Shown: piece by piece, positions 26,601-34,041 of the stretch
How positions within the stretch are numbered: position 1 is the first letter of the stretch
Layout of the letters: every line of letters starts with the position of its first letter
Source of the DNA: Rostratula benghalensis
Taxonomy: Eukaryota; Chordata; Aves; Charadriiformes; Rostratulidae
Assembly (NCBI GenBank): GCA_013399305.1
Contig: VXAI01000092.1
Location: 2,488,899-2,552,898, forward strand
Length of the DNA: 64,000 nucleotides
Direction: 5' to 3'
Notes under the pieces: generated by a model
Told to the model about the DNA's origin: nothing
What the model saw: only the letters and a program-made list of their open reading frames with translations
Databases searched by the model: none
Program-made: the position numbers and the translations under genes

Positions 26601-29600
26601 CCCACGCTAGCCCAGGCGGCCTTCTGAACTCACTAAACTAGCACAAAATTGTTCCATCTTCTATTCACAGCTTTAGTTTTCTGCTGGTTTAGAGACTTGG
26701 AGTCAGTGAGCTCCAGAGTCAGTGCAGGACAAAGCGCAGAAGCGCAAAGGGACTGCTTCCACCCAGTTTGTTCTCCTTCCTGTTGGTTTCTCTCCCCATC
26801 ACTCAGTGCTCATCAACTTCAATTCATCATAGATGACAGCAGTAGAAGCCTCTGGCAGGGACAGGATTCAGCAAATCAACTGTTGACAGAAGCCGTACCA
26901 TCTTCTGACAGAGTATGGAAAACAGTCATTTCTATCCCCCATTCCCAAATTAAAGATTCATTAATCTTACACGGCAAAAAATCCCCTATGTAGCATAGAC
27001 AAACCTAATGATAACTTCCACGTGGGGCAACGTGAGAATAATATTAATCCTGTTCCAGAGTACTGATTAAAGGCAATATGATGGAATACAAGATAATTGA
27101 ATAATATTTTTTAAAAGTTAGGTCAGCATGCAGTTTTTAATTAATCTGACCGAGATATCTATAGAAGATTATAGATTCAGTCTCCCCAGTCTGCAGGCCT
27201 TTTTTTACTGTCTCCAAAAGGAACAGGACTTTTCAAGGTTAATAAAACAAACGGGTTTTGTACCTCTTTCAAAGGAAGGAGCCTTTAGCAGTTCTTTATA
27301 GAATGAGTAATAAATGGCGCTGTCACCCTGAAATGTAATTTCTCGTTCAAGTTCCTAGAAGAAAAAAAAGAATTCACCTCCTGCAATCTCTTCCCATACG
27401 AGACTATATATTTTCAGATAGACTGGTTTTGTAATACAGCACATGGTTATGACTCCACTGTACATCTTCAAAGTATTCCTCAAAACATTAATCTTCACAG
27501 CACCTCTGTCAGGTACATAATGCTCTCCATAACTTAGCAAACATGCTCAGAATCAGAGCAACTCCAATCCACATCATAAGGCAGCACAAGATCCATGGGA
27601 TCCTTTCATATTCACTAACCTGAAATTCATTCAACTTTCCATACCTCATTAAGTAACACAGTTCTTAAAAAAACCACCCAAACAAAAAGCCCATACATTC
27701 CTGTTGTTTAGCTTATGCGATCCCAGCATGCTTTAGGTTTTTTCTCCAAAATTTAGAAAGGTATTTCAATGATAAAGGATGGCATGGAAAAACATATAAA
27801 AGCATGACAAGACATGACTCCTGTTAGTAGGAGAAACACTTAGAAAAAAAAGAAAGAAAAAAAGATACTATATCAAAGACAGAGGTCTGACTAAAACAAC
27901 ATGGGATTCTACAAGCAAGTAGTTCCCACCTGACATGGATCAGCTTTTATTTCAAGGATATAATTAGGCTTTTGTTTCAGTAGTTTAACTTTTTTCTTTA
28001 CCTGCCTGCTGGAAAACCAGAATTTCCGTTCATGATATGTTGAGAGGTACACTGCATACATCATTCCGCTAGTGACTGCCGCAAGACAGCCAAAGAAAAG
28101 TTTCGCAAAACGCTGAATTAACATATCTGAAAAGGGACAGGGAAAAAGCTAAAACAGCCCAGAGGACTTAGAAACAAACAGTATGTCTTAAATATGATTA
28201 ATTTCTGAACAGCAAGTAAACTTACTGGCATCAGAATTATCATACCATCAGCAGCACAGATACATCAAAAACTGGTTTGTTATTCCTGTCTTGCAGAGTT
28301 TTCTTTCCCAGTTGTTACCACTACTTCATAGGACTCTCAGATAAAATATTCACACTACATTTCAAATTTCTCTCCATTCTAGTAAGCTTCATTTTCAAAT
28401 GAATTCCAAGAAGGAAAAGTGTCTTCCAAATAAACAGAGCAAACTCTAGGTTTTACCCAAAACACCAGAAATTTCTTACAACCATTAACAGAAAGAGGTG
28501 GCAATGCCACATCTAACATCAATACTGAGACCATTTGGGTTTTAAATATAAGTGGAACTAATCTGAATTTTATCAAACTTATTCTATGAGCGTCTACTTC
28601 ACCTACAGCTCCTTCAAGTTGGTATGCACTTCTAACATAAAAGTTTTTGGTAGCTTGGTGAGTACTTGGCTAAAACTACACCTGGTTTTAGTTCTGTTTC
28701 TTGAAAAGCTGTAAGGCCCTTTTGTCTATTCATGTTTCAGTATCATGCCTTTCAGCTTCCCAACTGAAAGATCATGCCAGGCACAATTAAAATATTTATT
28801 TGTACTCAAAACAACAGGGAGATTCTTAACCTCTTTGCCTCTGCCCCTTCCTCTCCCCCTCATCCCCAGTCTGAAACAATCCAGCACTACCATTTTTCCG
28901 TGCAATACATAAAATGCCATTATTAAGGAATTCTAATGTGCATGCCTGGTTTTTTTGAAACATTCAAAAACCTCATTCAAAATAAGTCTGTTATAAATTA
29001 CTGTGCTACAAATATCTTCCCATAAAATGTAAAAGAATAATGAAAAAGAATCAGAAGTTGGCTAAAAATTCTGTAGCTTACATTTTGGCGATCTTCCCAG
29101 CTTTGAGTTCTCTTTGTTTCTCTCCTCTGGAGCCATTTTGTCAGATTCCGTGCAGTTTTGCTTCTTTCTCTGTCGCAGGTCTGCTGCCCCTGAAGACATT
29201 TTTTAAAAGTTATTGCAACACAATACCTAAAATCATACTCTGAGAAATCCATACAGCAGCAGGTAACAGACAGTTATTGCTACTGATTCAACCCCACAGC
29301 AGACATATTTGACAAAAGACTTGATTAAAATATGCCATACGCCTAATTAAAGTAACAAAATAACAATACAGAAATCAATTCCTCTGTTATTCCTTAGAAA
29401 ATCAAATAGTTTTCTCTTGAGGCCATACTCTGGGATTACCCAAAACCCAAACTGGAAGCTGAATGGTTTATTCCATGATGCTCTTATTACATAAATGAAG
29501 GAAAGCAGTAGTTTAGGTAAGCTGATACAGTCATCAGTAGAAGTTGGTGCCAATTCCATTCCACTCTCAACCTGGTTTTATGCTGCTATTGTATAGAAGT

Positions 29601-32600
29601 GTACAAGGCACATTCCTGTAATACAAAAATTGGACTAGTTCATTGCTTTTAAGTAGAGCTGTCCTTTATTCACATGGTGAAAGCTTTTATAAAGCAAATA
29701 TAATATCACTTTTTTCCTGCTTCCAGATCTACTGGAACTAAGTATATCTATGAATTTTCAGTCTAACATGCAATTTAAAAGCCCTGTTTGCTAGGGCTTA
29801 TTGATCACATCACAAGACTGAGGGCTTTTTCACCTTCTCTTCTGTAAACAGCAGCAGATTGAAGCCCCGACCCATTTATTTTGCAGTCTGAAAGGCAATG
29901 AGACCAGTTCACAACTCTCCATACAAAACACTTCATTGCAAAGAGTATGTTACTATATTAAAAATGACACCCCACAACGTTTATTTCAGTTTAGAAGTAT
30001 GATTAAAAGGTTTAACTCACACTCCAAAATTTCTTAGCTTATCAGTTTGACCTACTGTCCAATATTGCTTGAAATTTTGTAGCCACCGACTTCTTCTGGG
30101 CTTAAACCAGCTCTTTCATAGAGTCATTCAACTTCAAACTTGAGGTGTCAATCTTCACATTCCACAACATAGCTTTTAATTAATCTGGCTGGATATTACA
30201 TCATCAGTAATTAAATCATTACTCAATCAGTCTACTTTTAACTCCCAACTATCAGATTTAAAAGCTAGAAACTAGAGATAGTAACATAAATAAACTGTTA
30301 AAATGGTGTCTACCTGTATCAGGACACCTGCATTTGTGTTTTAACAAGATTTTCAAAGCATTCTGAGCAAACCAAGATCTCAATGATAACATTTTTCATG
30401 GAATGAACAGAAAAGATGTACCTCCATAAACATGACAAGATATGGAAAGATATTAAACAAAACAGGTGTTCACTATCACACTTATCATTATGTCAATCCA
30501 AAATGAAATATACAGCAGCAACTCTTCGTGCCATGTATATGAAGTTAATCAGCAAAGCAAATGCTGAGTGCACTGCAATTAAAAACCACTTGTACCACAC
30601 AAAATTAAATGGGAGGAAAAAAACCTTAGATCATAAGAATAGGCAGGTATGTGCTTGAAAAGACACTGCCTGTCGTTGGCATTCTAGTTACGACCAAAGC
30701 AACAGCAGTGAGAACACTGGAGACATTTCTTTCACTCTTCTGGTAGATAAGTGAGCCATATTAGAAGTGTAACATAAAGTCTAGAGTTAGCAGCAGTAAT
30801 AGAAAACTCCCAAAGAAATATTTAAAATTATAATTCTGAAACAACAGCATCTCAGTCAGCATATAATCTTCACCTCAGTTTTGAAGACTGCTCAACAGAC
30901 TCCCCCCTCAAAGCAGTAACAGGGAAAGGTCCAAGCATGTTACTTCTGTATCATTTGCAGGTGCTTCAACAAGAAAAATGCTATTTTTTTCTACGAATCC
31001 TTTAAATGGGGTAAAATGAAAGTCAAGCAAGGTGACAACTGAAAATAGTGTAGGAATTTGAACTGATGACACAGCCTCCAGTACCTCTGTATCCAGAAAA
31101 GAATTTTTTTTTTTTATCCAAGATTGCTTTCTAATCCCCTGTAAACTCCCAGTACATTTTTACAACTCTTGTTCAGACAACATGCATTCCAATTATTTTT
31201 GTGTCTCTGTTGTAGAACAGCGTAACTTACTGCTTGTATGTGCCACTAATTTATTCCATTTTTTTGCCTGCAGATTGAGCACTGTCTGCAATTCTTGTCC
31301 TCTCATCTAAACAAGGGTAAGATAGAGCTGAGAAACATTCAGAGAATGGAGATAATCAAAGGTGTGCAATGGCTCCCATACAAGGAACAAGGAAGCAAGC
31401 TGAGGATGCCTCAGTCTGGAAAATAGGATGACCAGAAGAAACATGCCAGAGGCCTACAAGCTAGTGAAGTGCACAAACAGGCTGAATAGGGAGCAGTGAT
31501 TCACCTTCTTTTCTAATACTGGAACAAGAAGTTATCAAACAAACCCAGTGAGTCACACTAAACGGAACCAGTTCATCACACATCACCTTCACAGAGACCA
31601 CTCCTATCCAAAGAATGTCCTATACAAAGAGTGTATACAGATTCAAAAGAAGATGGACACATTTGTGTAGGACAAACAATGAAGGACTACGAAATACACA
31701 GAAATCATGTCCATCTCGAAAGTAACCCAGCTGAGAACAGTCAGGAAACTGGTATATGCCATGGGACGGTACAACAGATGCTTGTTTTCACAGAATTTCA
31801 GGGATTTTGTAGGAAGAGCCCTTTGGAGATCACCTAGTCCCAAGCTCCCTGCCAAAGCAGGTTCACCTAGAGTAGGCCAGACAGGAACGCACCCAAGCTG
31901 TTTCAAGTATCTCCAGAGAAAGAGACTCCACAACCTTTTTAGGTACCCTTAAAATAAAGAAGTTCCTCCTCATGTTGAGAGAGAATTTCCTGCGTTCTGG
32001 TCCGTGCCCGTTGCCCCTTGTCCCATCACCAGGCACCACTAAAAAGAGTCCGGTCTCATCCTCTTGACACCTGCCTTTTAGGTATTTTAAAACATTGACC
32101 ACGTCCCCTCTCAGGCTGAGAAACCTGGGTATGTTTAGCCTGGAGAAGAGAAGACTTTCTTCATAGGTGAAATTCTCCGTTCCCTCGATCATCTCTGTAG
32201 CCCTTCACTGAACTATCTCCAGTAGTTCCCTATCTTTCTTGAAGGGCATGCAAGTTTTGCTCTTGCACGTCTCTGGGTGCCTCCTTGCGGTCACGTTTCT
32301 GCTGATTTCCCCAAGAAAACTGAATGCCGTCTCCCAGCCCCACGATGGGGCTTAGCACAAAAGAGACATGGAGAAAAATGATTGTGTGTGTGGCTAAACG
32401 AGAGACCGAGACAGGGTAAAACATGCAAACGGGGAAACGGAAGGGGTGCCAGAGAAAAGGCCACGCTCATGGAGACATCCACAGAGCTGAGGGATGCTGC
32501 CCCGTGGTGCATTGCCGGGCAATGGAAAAGAAACAGACGCCAAATTTCTGGGGGCCCCATCCACCCAGCTTGCTCCCACTGGGTGCTGCTAACGATGGGC

Positions 32601-33107
32601 TGCCCAGGGCGGGGAAGAGGAGGCCTCGCCAGCAGGGTTCGAGGTGGTCGCCGAAGAGGGATGGGTCAGGTCTGACCCGAGCCCGCACGGCCACCAGCCG
32701 CTGCCGCCGTGGGACCAGCACTACCAGGGAAGGCCGACCCCTTGTCCTGCCGGTGGGCATTTTACCTCCTTGGCGGAGGTACGCGCGCTACTGCCCCGAC
32801 CCAAAATCGCCAGCCCCGGCCGCAGCCCCACCGCTGACCTGCGCCGGGAGAAGCGGCCGCGGTCTCGGCCCCCATCCCAGCACGGCAGGCGCTGGCCGGG
32901 GCAGCACCGACCTCGCTCCCTCCTTCCCTCACCGCCCCTCTGCTCGGCGGCCTGATGCGGCGACAGCCCCGCCGGGGCGGCCGTTAGGCGCGCGCCCCCT
33001 CACAGCCGGTAGCGCGGGACGGGGCCGCCCGCCGCCCGCCCCGCCGGCGGCGGCGGAGGGGGATAAGGGTGACACACGCTCCGCCGCCCCCCCTCACCTT
33101 CCTCCAT
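5490..33107 (-). CDS. DPY19L4: DPY19L4, DPY-19-like protein 4 (probable C-mannosyltransferase), 19 coding exons
   Basis: The joined exons encode 720 residues, against about 723 recalled for human DPY19L4, and match that protein along its whole length. The family consists of ER multipass GT-C glycosyltransferases. DPY19L1 and DPY19L3 attach mannose to tryptophan in WxxW-type motifs using dolichol-phosphate-mannose; activity of the L4 paralogue is not established as far as I know. What can be seen: a basic cytosolic N-terminus with LRQRKK at residues 8-13, a first membrane helix at about 48-68, a luminal loop with the YYS and APSF motifs at about 96-110, and roughly ten further hydrophobic helices between about 155 and 540. 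A hydrophilic C-terminal domain (542-720) ends in ISFQS. NxS/T sites include HNNKT, NTTKNFT, MNYS and WNRS. All 18 introns use GT/AG and the phases close exactly (2163 nt including stop). The single CpG-island promoter suggests broad expression. There is no truncation or frameshift. Confidence 0.97.
7436..7594 (-). CDS. DPY19L4: DPY19L4 coding exon 18 (residues 614-666)
   Basis: 159 bp, acceptor TTATAG, donor CAT|GTAAGT. It encodes [20 protein letters not shown], then [20 protein letters not shown] and [13 protein letters not shown]. It is part of the C-terminal luminal domain, with close identity to human including [21 protein letters not shown]. Confidence 0.97.
7897..8029 (-). CDS. DPY19L4: DPY19L4 coding exon 17 (residues 569-613)
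   Basis: 133 bp, acceptor TTTGCAG, donor AAT|GTGAGT. It encodes [20 protein letters not shown], then [20 protein letters not shown] and RNEN. The AVFAGS..LMG..KLCTGW block is strongly conserved with human. Confidence 0.97.
9785..9867 (-). CDS. DPY19L4: DPY19L4 coding exon 16 (residues 542-569)
   Basis: 83 bp, acceptor CATCAG, donor AA|GTAAGT. It encodes [20 protein letters not shown] then VELMTWIK. It opens the hydrophilic C-terminal domain. The [11 protein letters not shown] pattern is shared across the DPY19 family. The preceding 2.9 kb intron carries the 10.4-11.1 kb CR1. Confidence 0.96.
10423..11064 (-). mobile_element. CR1 LINE, 5'-truncated, intron 15
   Basis: About 640 bp of CR1 non-LTR retrotransposon in the same orientation as DPY19L4. 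The element's 3' end is at 10423 (complement of ATTTAGGTTGGAAAAGACCC). The frame at 10851-10498 stays open for 117 codons and encodes the C-terminal tail of the CR1 reverse transcriptase, with [27 protein letters not shown] and WNRLPREVV. The 5' part is missing, so it is a dead copy, but its tail is little damaged, which suggests moderate age. Confidence 0.93.
12765..12821 (-). CDS. DPY19L4: DPY19L4 coding exon 15 (residues 523-541)
   Basis: 57 bp, acceptor TTTCTAG, donor GAG|GTAAGA. It encodes [19 protein letters not shown], the last predicted membrane helix before the luminal C-terminal domain. It is short, but it matches human residue for residue apart from one position. Confidence 0.95.
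13959..14079 (-). CDS. DPY19L4: DPY19L4 coding exon 14 (residues 482-522)
   Basis: 121 bp, acceptor TTTTCAG, donor CTG|GTGAGT. It encodes [20 protein letters not shown] then [20 protein letters not shown]. It contains the conserved KY.WTPY..MLAAFG helix and the basic KWLRLK linker. Confidence 0.97.
15174..15293 (-). CDS. DPY19L4: DPY19L4 coding exon 13 (residues 442-482)
   Basis: 120 bp, acceptor ACTGCAG, donor GG|GTAAGT. It encodes [20 protein letters not shown] then [22 protein letters not shown] polar cytosolic-type loop leads into a membrane helix. The [16 protein letters not shown] block is shared with human. Confidence 0.96.
16982..17140 (-). CDS. DPY19L4: DPY19L4 coding exon 12 (residues 389-442)
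   Basis: 159 bp, acceptor TTACTAG, donor TG|GTAAGT. It encodes [20 protein letters not shown], then [20 protein letters not shown] and [12 protein letters not shown] plus two bases of Cys442. The first part is essentially identical to human; the second is one long hydrophobic helix. Confidence 0.97.
17486..17606 (+). repeat. Ancient MIR-like SINE fragment, intron 11
   Basis: The order of blocks resembles the core and tail of amniote MIR elements: 'CATTCCAAATGGGGAGATGA' like CCCATTTTACAGATGGGGAAACTGA, then 'GATCACAAACAAGCC' like GGTCACACAGC, then 'GCCAAGAATAGAATCC' like GCCAGGAATAGAACCC. Divergence is high, as expected for an amniote-age copy. The assignment rests on recalled consensus only. 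Confidence 0.6.
18970..19043 (-). CDS. DPY19L4: DPY19L4 coding exon 11 (residues 365-389)
   Basis: 74 bp, acceptor TTTCCAG, donor AA|GTAAGT. It encodes [20 protein letters not shown] then LNTTK with a split Lys389. The short exon lies between helices, and the VPHKEN..LKF.EVK.GLN.TK pattern is diagnostic of DPY19L4. Confidence 0.95.
20228..20326 (-). CDS. DPY19L4: DPY19L4 coding exon 10 (residues 332-364)
   Basis: 99 bp, acceptor TTTGCAG, donor AAG|GTAAGA. It encodes [16 protein letters not shown] then [17 protein letters not shown]. The KKG turn followed by a single hydrophobic helix matches the human NVKKGSF... region; the loop is less conserved than the flanking exons. Confidence 0.94.
20416..20547 (-). 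CDS. DPY19L4: DPY19L4 coding exon 9 (residues 288-331)
   Basis: 132 bp, acceptor TCAACAG, donor CAG|GTAAGT. It encodes [20 protein letters not shown], then [19 protein letters not shown] and SKWLQ. It contributes two predicted membrane helices and is separated from exon 10 by an intron of only 89 bp. Confidence 0.97.
21804..21938 (-). CDS. DPY19L4: DPY19L4 coding exon 8 (residues 243-287)
   Basis: 135 bp, acceptor CTCTAG, donor AAG|GTATTA. It encodes [20 protein letters not shown], then [18 protein letters not shown] and ALAQTEK. Two hydrophobic stretches flank the conserved MMMWEYSHY motif. Confidence 0.97.
22522..22645 (-). CDS. DPY19L4: DPY19L4 coding exon 7 (residues 201-242)
   Basis: 124 bp, acceptor TCCTAG, donor GAG|GTAAAG. 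It encodes [17 protein letters not shown] and [19 protein letters not shown]. The [14 protein letters not shown] block is strongly conserved with human. A run of nine A bases near its end (plus-strand T run, 22541-22549) encodes part of LKKN and could attract sequencing or indel error, but the frame closes with all nine. Confidence 0.95.
24406..24551 (-). CDS. DPY19L4: DPY19L4 coding exon 6 (residues 153-201), two membrane helices
   Basis: 146 bp, acceptor ATTTCAG, donor CAG|GTAAGA. It begins [18 protein letters not shown] and continues through ALFVTSW and [15 protein letters not shown] to a split Arg201. Two hydrophobic stretches are separated by a short SW..SGTW turn. Confidence 0.96.
24608..24690 (+). 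repeat. Ancient amniote SINE-like fragment, intron 5
   Basis: The string TGTGCTAGGTGCTTTACAAG followed by 'GTAAGAGACAGCCCCTACTC' closely follows a repeat motif widespread in reptile and bird genomes (recalled as GTGCTAGGCGCTGTACAAAC... AGACAGTCCCTGCCCC). The family name is uncertain; it may belong to the same amniote MIR-like group as the copy at 17.5 kb. Confidence 0.5.
25413..25534 (-). CDS. DPY19L4: DPY19L4 coding exon 5 (residues 112-152)
   Basis: 122 bp, acceptor CTCCAG, donor GAA|GTATGT. It encodes [20 protein letters not shown] then [21 protein letters not shown], almost identical to the human protein. HNNKT holds an N-glycosylation sequon on the predicted luminal side. The exon is phase-compatible with exon 4 (split Gly112). 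Confidence 0.97.
25811..25960 (+). mobile_element. Old CR1 3' end, intron 4
   Basis: A strongly diverged CR1 tail opposite in orientation to the gene. CCTGGAACCGGCT matches the CTGGAACAGGCT of the RT end (WNRL). It is followed by a 3' UTR-like stretch (ACAGGGATGG... CCTGCCTC.AC...) and the terminal TTTTCAGCCCTGCAATTCTG, which resembles the CR1 end CCAGCCCTACATTTCTATG. It is about 150 bp of a 5'-truncated old copy. Confidence 0.7.
27264..27354 (-). CDS. DPY19L4: DPY19L4 coding exon 4 (residues 82-112), first luminal loop
   Basis: 91 bp, acceptor TTCTAG, donor GAGAGAG-type end then GTACAA. It encodes [18 protein letters not shown] then [12 protein letters not shown] and the first base of Gly112. 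This is the hallmark loop of the DPY19 family (YYS...APSF), thought to line the active site. Asp92 sits where DPY19L1 and DPY19L3 carry a Glu in the motif recalled as RTEMG. Confidence 0.97.
28002..28126 (-). CDS. DPY19L4: DPY19L4 coding exon 3 (residues 40-81), first membrane helix
   Basis: 125 bp, acceptor TTTTCAG, donor CAG|GTAAAG. It encodes [15 protein letters not shown], then [13 protein letters not shown] and the luminal start [12 protein letters not shown]. The hydrophobic run at about residues 48-68 is the first transmembrane segment. It is nearly identical to the human block [13 protein letters not shown]. Confidence 0.97.
29082..29189 (-). CDS. DPY19L4: DPY19L4 coding exon 2 (residues 4-40)
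   Basis: 108 bp. The acceptor is TCTTCAG just above 29189 and the donor is T|GTAAGC at 29080-29081. It encodes the hydrophilic cytosolic tail [10 protein letters not shown]... to the first base of Tyr40. An ATG 8 bases inside the intron (A at 29199) is in frame but lies before the acceptor, so I do not use it. The preceding intron (29190-33097, 3.9 kb) holds two CR1 copies. Confidence 0.9.
31276..31578 (+). mobile_element. Old, decayed CR1 RT-domain fragment, intron 1
   Basis: Diverged CR1 sequence in the plus orientation. Recognisable blocks are the ACTGTCTGCAATTCTTGTCC region, then GGCTCCCATACAAGGAACAA (RT motif LPYKE), then GAGGCCTACAAGCTAGTGAA and GGCTGAATAGGGAGCAGTG. These follow in the order of CR1 ORF2 near its C-terminus. 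Several in-frame stops and indels mark an old copy, and its orientation is opposite to the adjoining 31.8 kb CR1. Confidence 0.75.
31788..32243 (-). mobile_element. CR1 LINE, 5'-truncated, intron 1 next to the promoter
   Basis: About 455 bp of CR1 with its 3' end at 31788 (TCACAGAATTTCAGGGATTT on the plus strand). On the minus strand, remnants of the RT tail are visible: [29 protein letters not shown] deletion removes the WNRL part, since the frame jumps from RNFFILRV to [11 protein letters not shown]. It ends about 300 bp before the CpG-island rise. Confidence 0.9.
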
Positions 33108-33600
33108 CTCCGGCCCGCGGCCGCCGCCCGCCGCCGGGACCCCTTGCCGCTCTCTCCGGGGCGACGCCGCCCCACCCGCGCTCCTGCTGCCGCCCGCCTC
33201 TCGTCGGCCCCGGGGGCGGGAGCGCTCTCGCATAACACGGCGAGCGGAGCGCAGCGGCCCCTCGCTTCCTGCCGCCCCGCTGCTGCTCCCGCCGTCGGGC
33301 ACCTTCTCCGGCGGAACTGTGGCGACAGAGCGAAGGGGGGCGGCCGGAGCGCGGCGGCGGCGTACCGAGGCGCACTGAGGCACAGGCGGCTGGCGGGCCC
33401 GCGCCTCTGGCGGGGGAAGGGAGAGCGGAGGGTCTGCCCCTGCCGCCGGCACCGGGAGACGCGAAGCTCCGGCCTCTTGTCCGCCCGCCCCCCCCTCGCA
33501 GCCGCCGCGTTAACGTCTCACGGGCAGCGAGTGCATCCCCCTCCATCCCCGCCCGCCAGTCCGGCAGCAGAGGGACCGGGGGGGAGGGGGGGGCACCTAG
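32560..33600 (-). promoter_or_regulatory. DPY19L4: CpG-island promoter and 5' UTR of DPY19L4
   Basis: About 1 kb with very high G+C and dense CpG, in contrast to the A/T-rich surroundings. It contains the start codon (33107) and first donor (33096-33097). Several GC-box-like GGGCGG or CCGCCC strings occur around 33030-33060, 33210-33220 and 33545-33555, and I see no TATA box. This fits a housekeeping-type dispersed promoter. The transcription start cannot be fixed by eye; it should lie above 33107, probably within 33150-33500. The right end has a long G tract (33578-33593). CpG promoters are often bidirectional, but no divergent gene is recognised. Confidence 0.88.
33098..33107 (-). CDS. DPY19L4: DPY19L4 coding exon 1 (start codon)
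   Basis: ATGGAGGAAG followed directly by the donor GTGAGG gives Met-Glu-Glu plus the first base of Gly4. Joining this base to exon 2 gives [13 protein letters not shown], which matches the acidic start and LRQRKK of the human protein (recalled as MAEEEGPPVELRQRKK). The start context GAGATGG is strong by Kozak rules, and the exon lies in the CpG island. The 5' UTR continues upward from 33108 to an unknown transcription start. An in-frame ATG at 33233 could extend the protein. Confidence 0.85.
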
Positions 33601-33613
33601 GCCGTAGGGGCCT

Positions 33614-33750
33614 AATCAGAGGATGGTTTGGGTTGGAAGGGACCTTAAAAGATCTTCGAGTCCAAACTCCCTGTTATAGGCAGGGACACCTTTCACTAGA
33701 CAAGGTTGCTGAAACCCCCGTCCATCCTGACCTTGAACACTGCCAGGGAT
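33614..33750 (-). mobile_element. CR1 LINE (outer copy), 3' part
   Basis: A classic avian CR1 end: 'GGTTTGGGTTGGAAGGGACC' followed by 'CTTGAACACTGCCAGGGAT'. It breaks off at 33750 and resumes at about 34042 with GGATGGGGCATCCACAAC, exactly the next part of the consensus, so the two pieces are one element split by a later insertion. Confidence 0.92.
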
Positions 33751-34041
33751 CACAGAATCACAGACTGCCAGGGATTGGAAGGGACCTAGAAAGATGATCC
33801 AGTCCAATCCCCCTGCCAGAGCAGGAACACCTAGATCAGGTCACACAGGAACGCGTCCAGACGGGTCTTGAATGTCTCCAGAGAAGGAGATTCCACCACC
33901 TCTCCGGGCAGACCGTTCCAGTGCTCCGTCACCCTCACTGTGAAGAAGTTTTTCCTCCTATTTCAATGGTACCTCCTGTGTCACAGCTTGCACCCATTGC
34001 CCTTTGTCCTATCACCTGCTGTCACTGAGAAGAGCCTGGCT
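33751..34041 (-). mobile_element. CR1 LINE (inner copy), nested insertion
   Basis: A second CR1 in the same orientation, starting at its 3' tail 'CACAGAATCACAGACTGCC' and running about 290 bp to the region before 'CCAGGATGGGGC'. It sits inside the outer CR1. Near-identical CCAGGGAT (33743-33750) and CCAGGAT (34042-34048) flank it, as a short target-site duplication would, although the same bases are also part of the outer element. Confidence 0.88.

Noticed and set aside
29199..29199. Met at 29199 as the DPY19L4 start (MSSGAAD...)
   Set aside because: It lies in the intron, before the TTCAG acceptor. The spliced MEEG start in the CpG island fits human length and sequence better.
31863..32192. 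109-codon minus-strand frame as a gene
   Set aside because: It is decayed CR1 ORF2 sequence with an internal deletion.
33000..33546. Two 150-codon minus-strand frames in the CpG island
   Set aside because: One contains the true MEE start but then reads through the GTGAGG donor into intron; the other is in the wrong frame. Neither is a gene on its own.
32423..33797. Long open frames (up to 270 codons) on the plus strand through the CpG island
   Set aside because: High G+C removes stop codons by chance. The products are Pro/Arg/Ala-rich with no domain, and the frames run across the DPY19L4 exon and into CR1.
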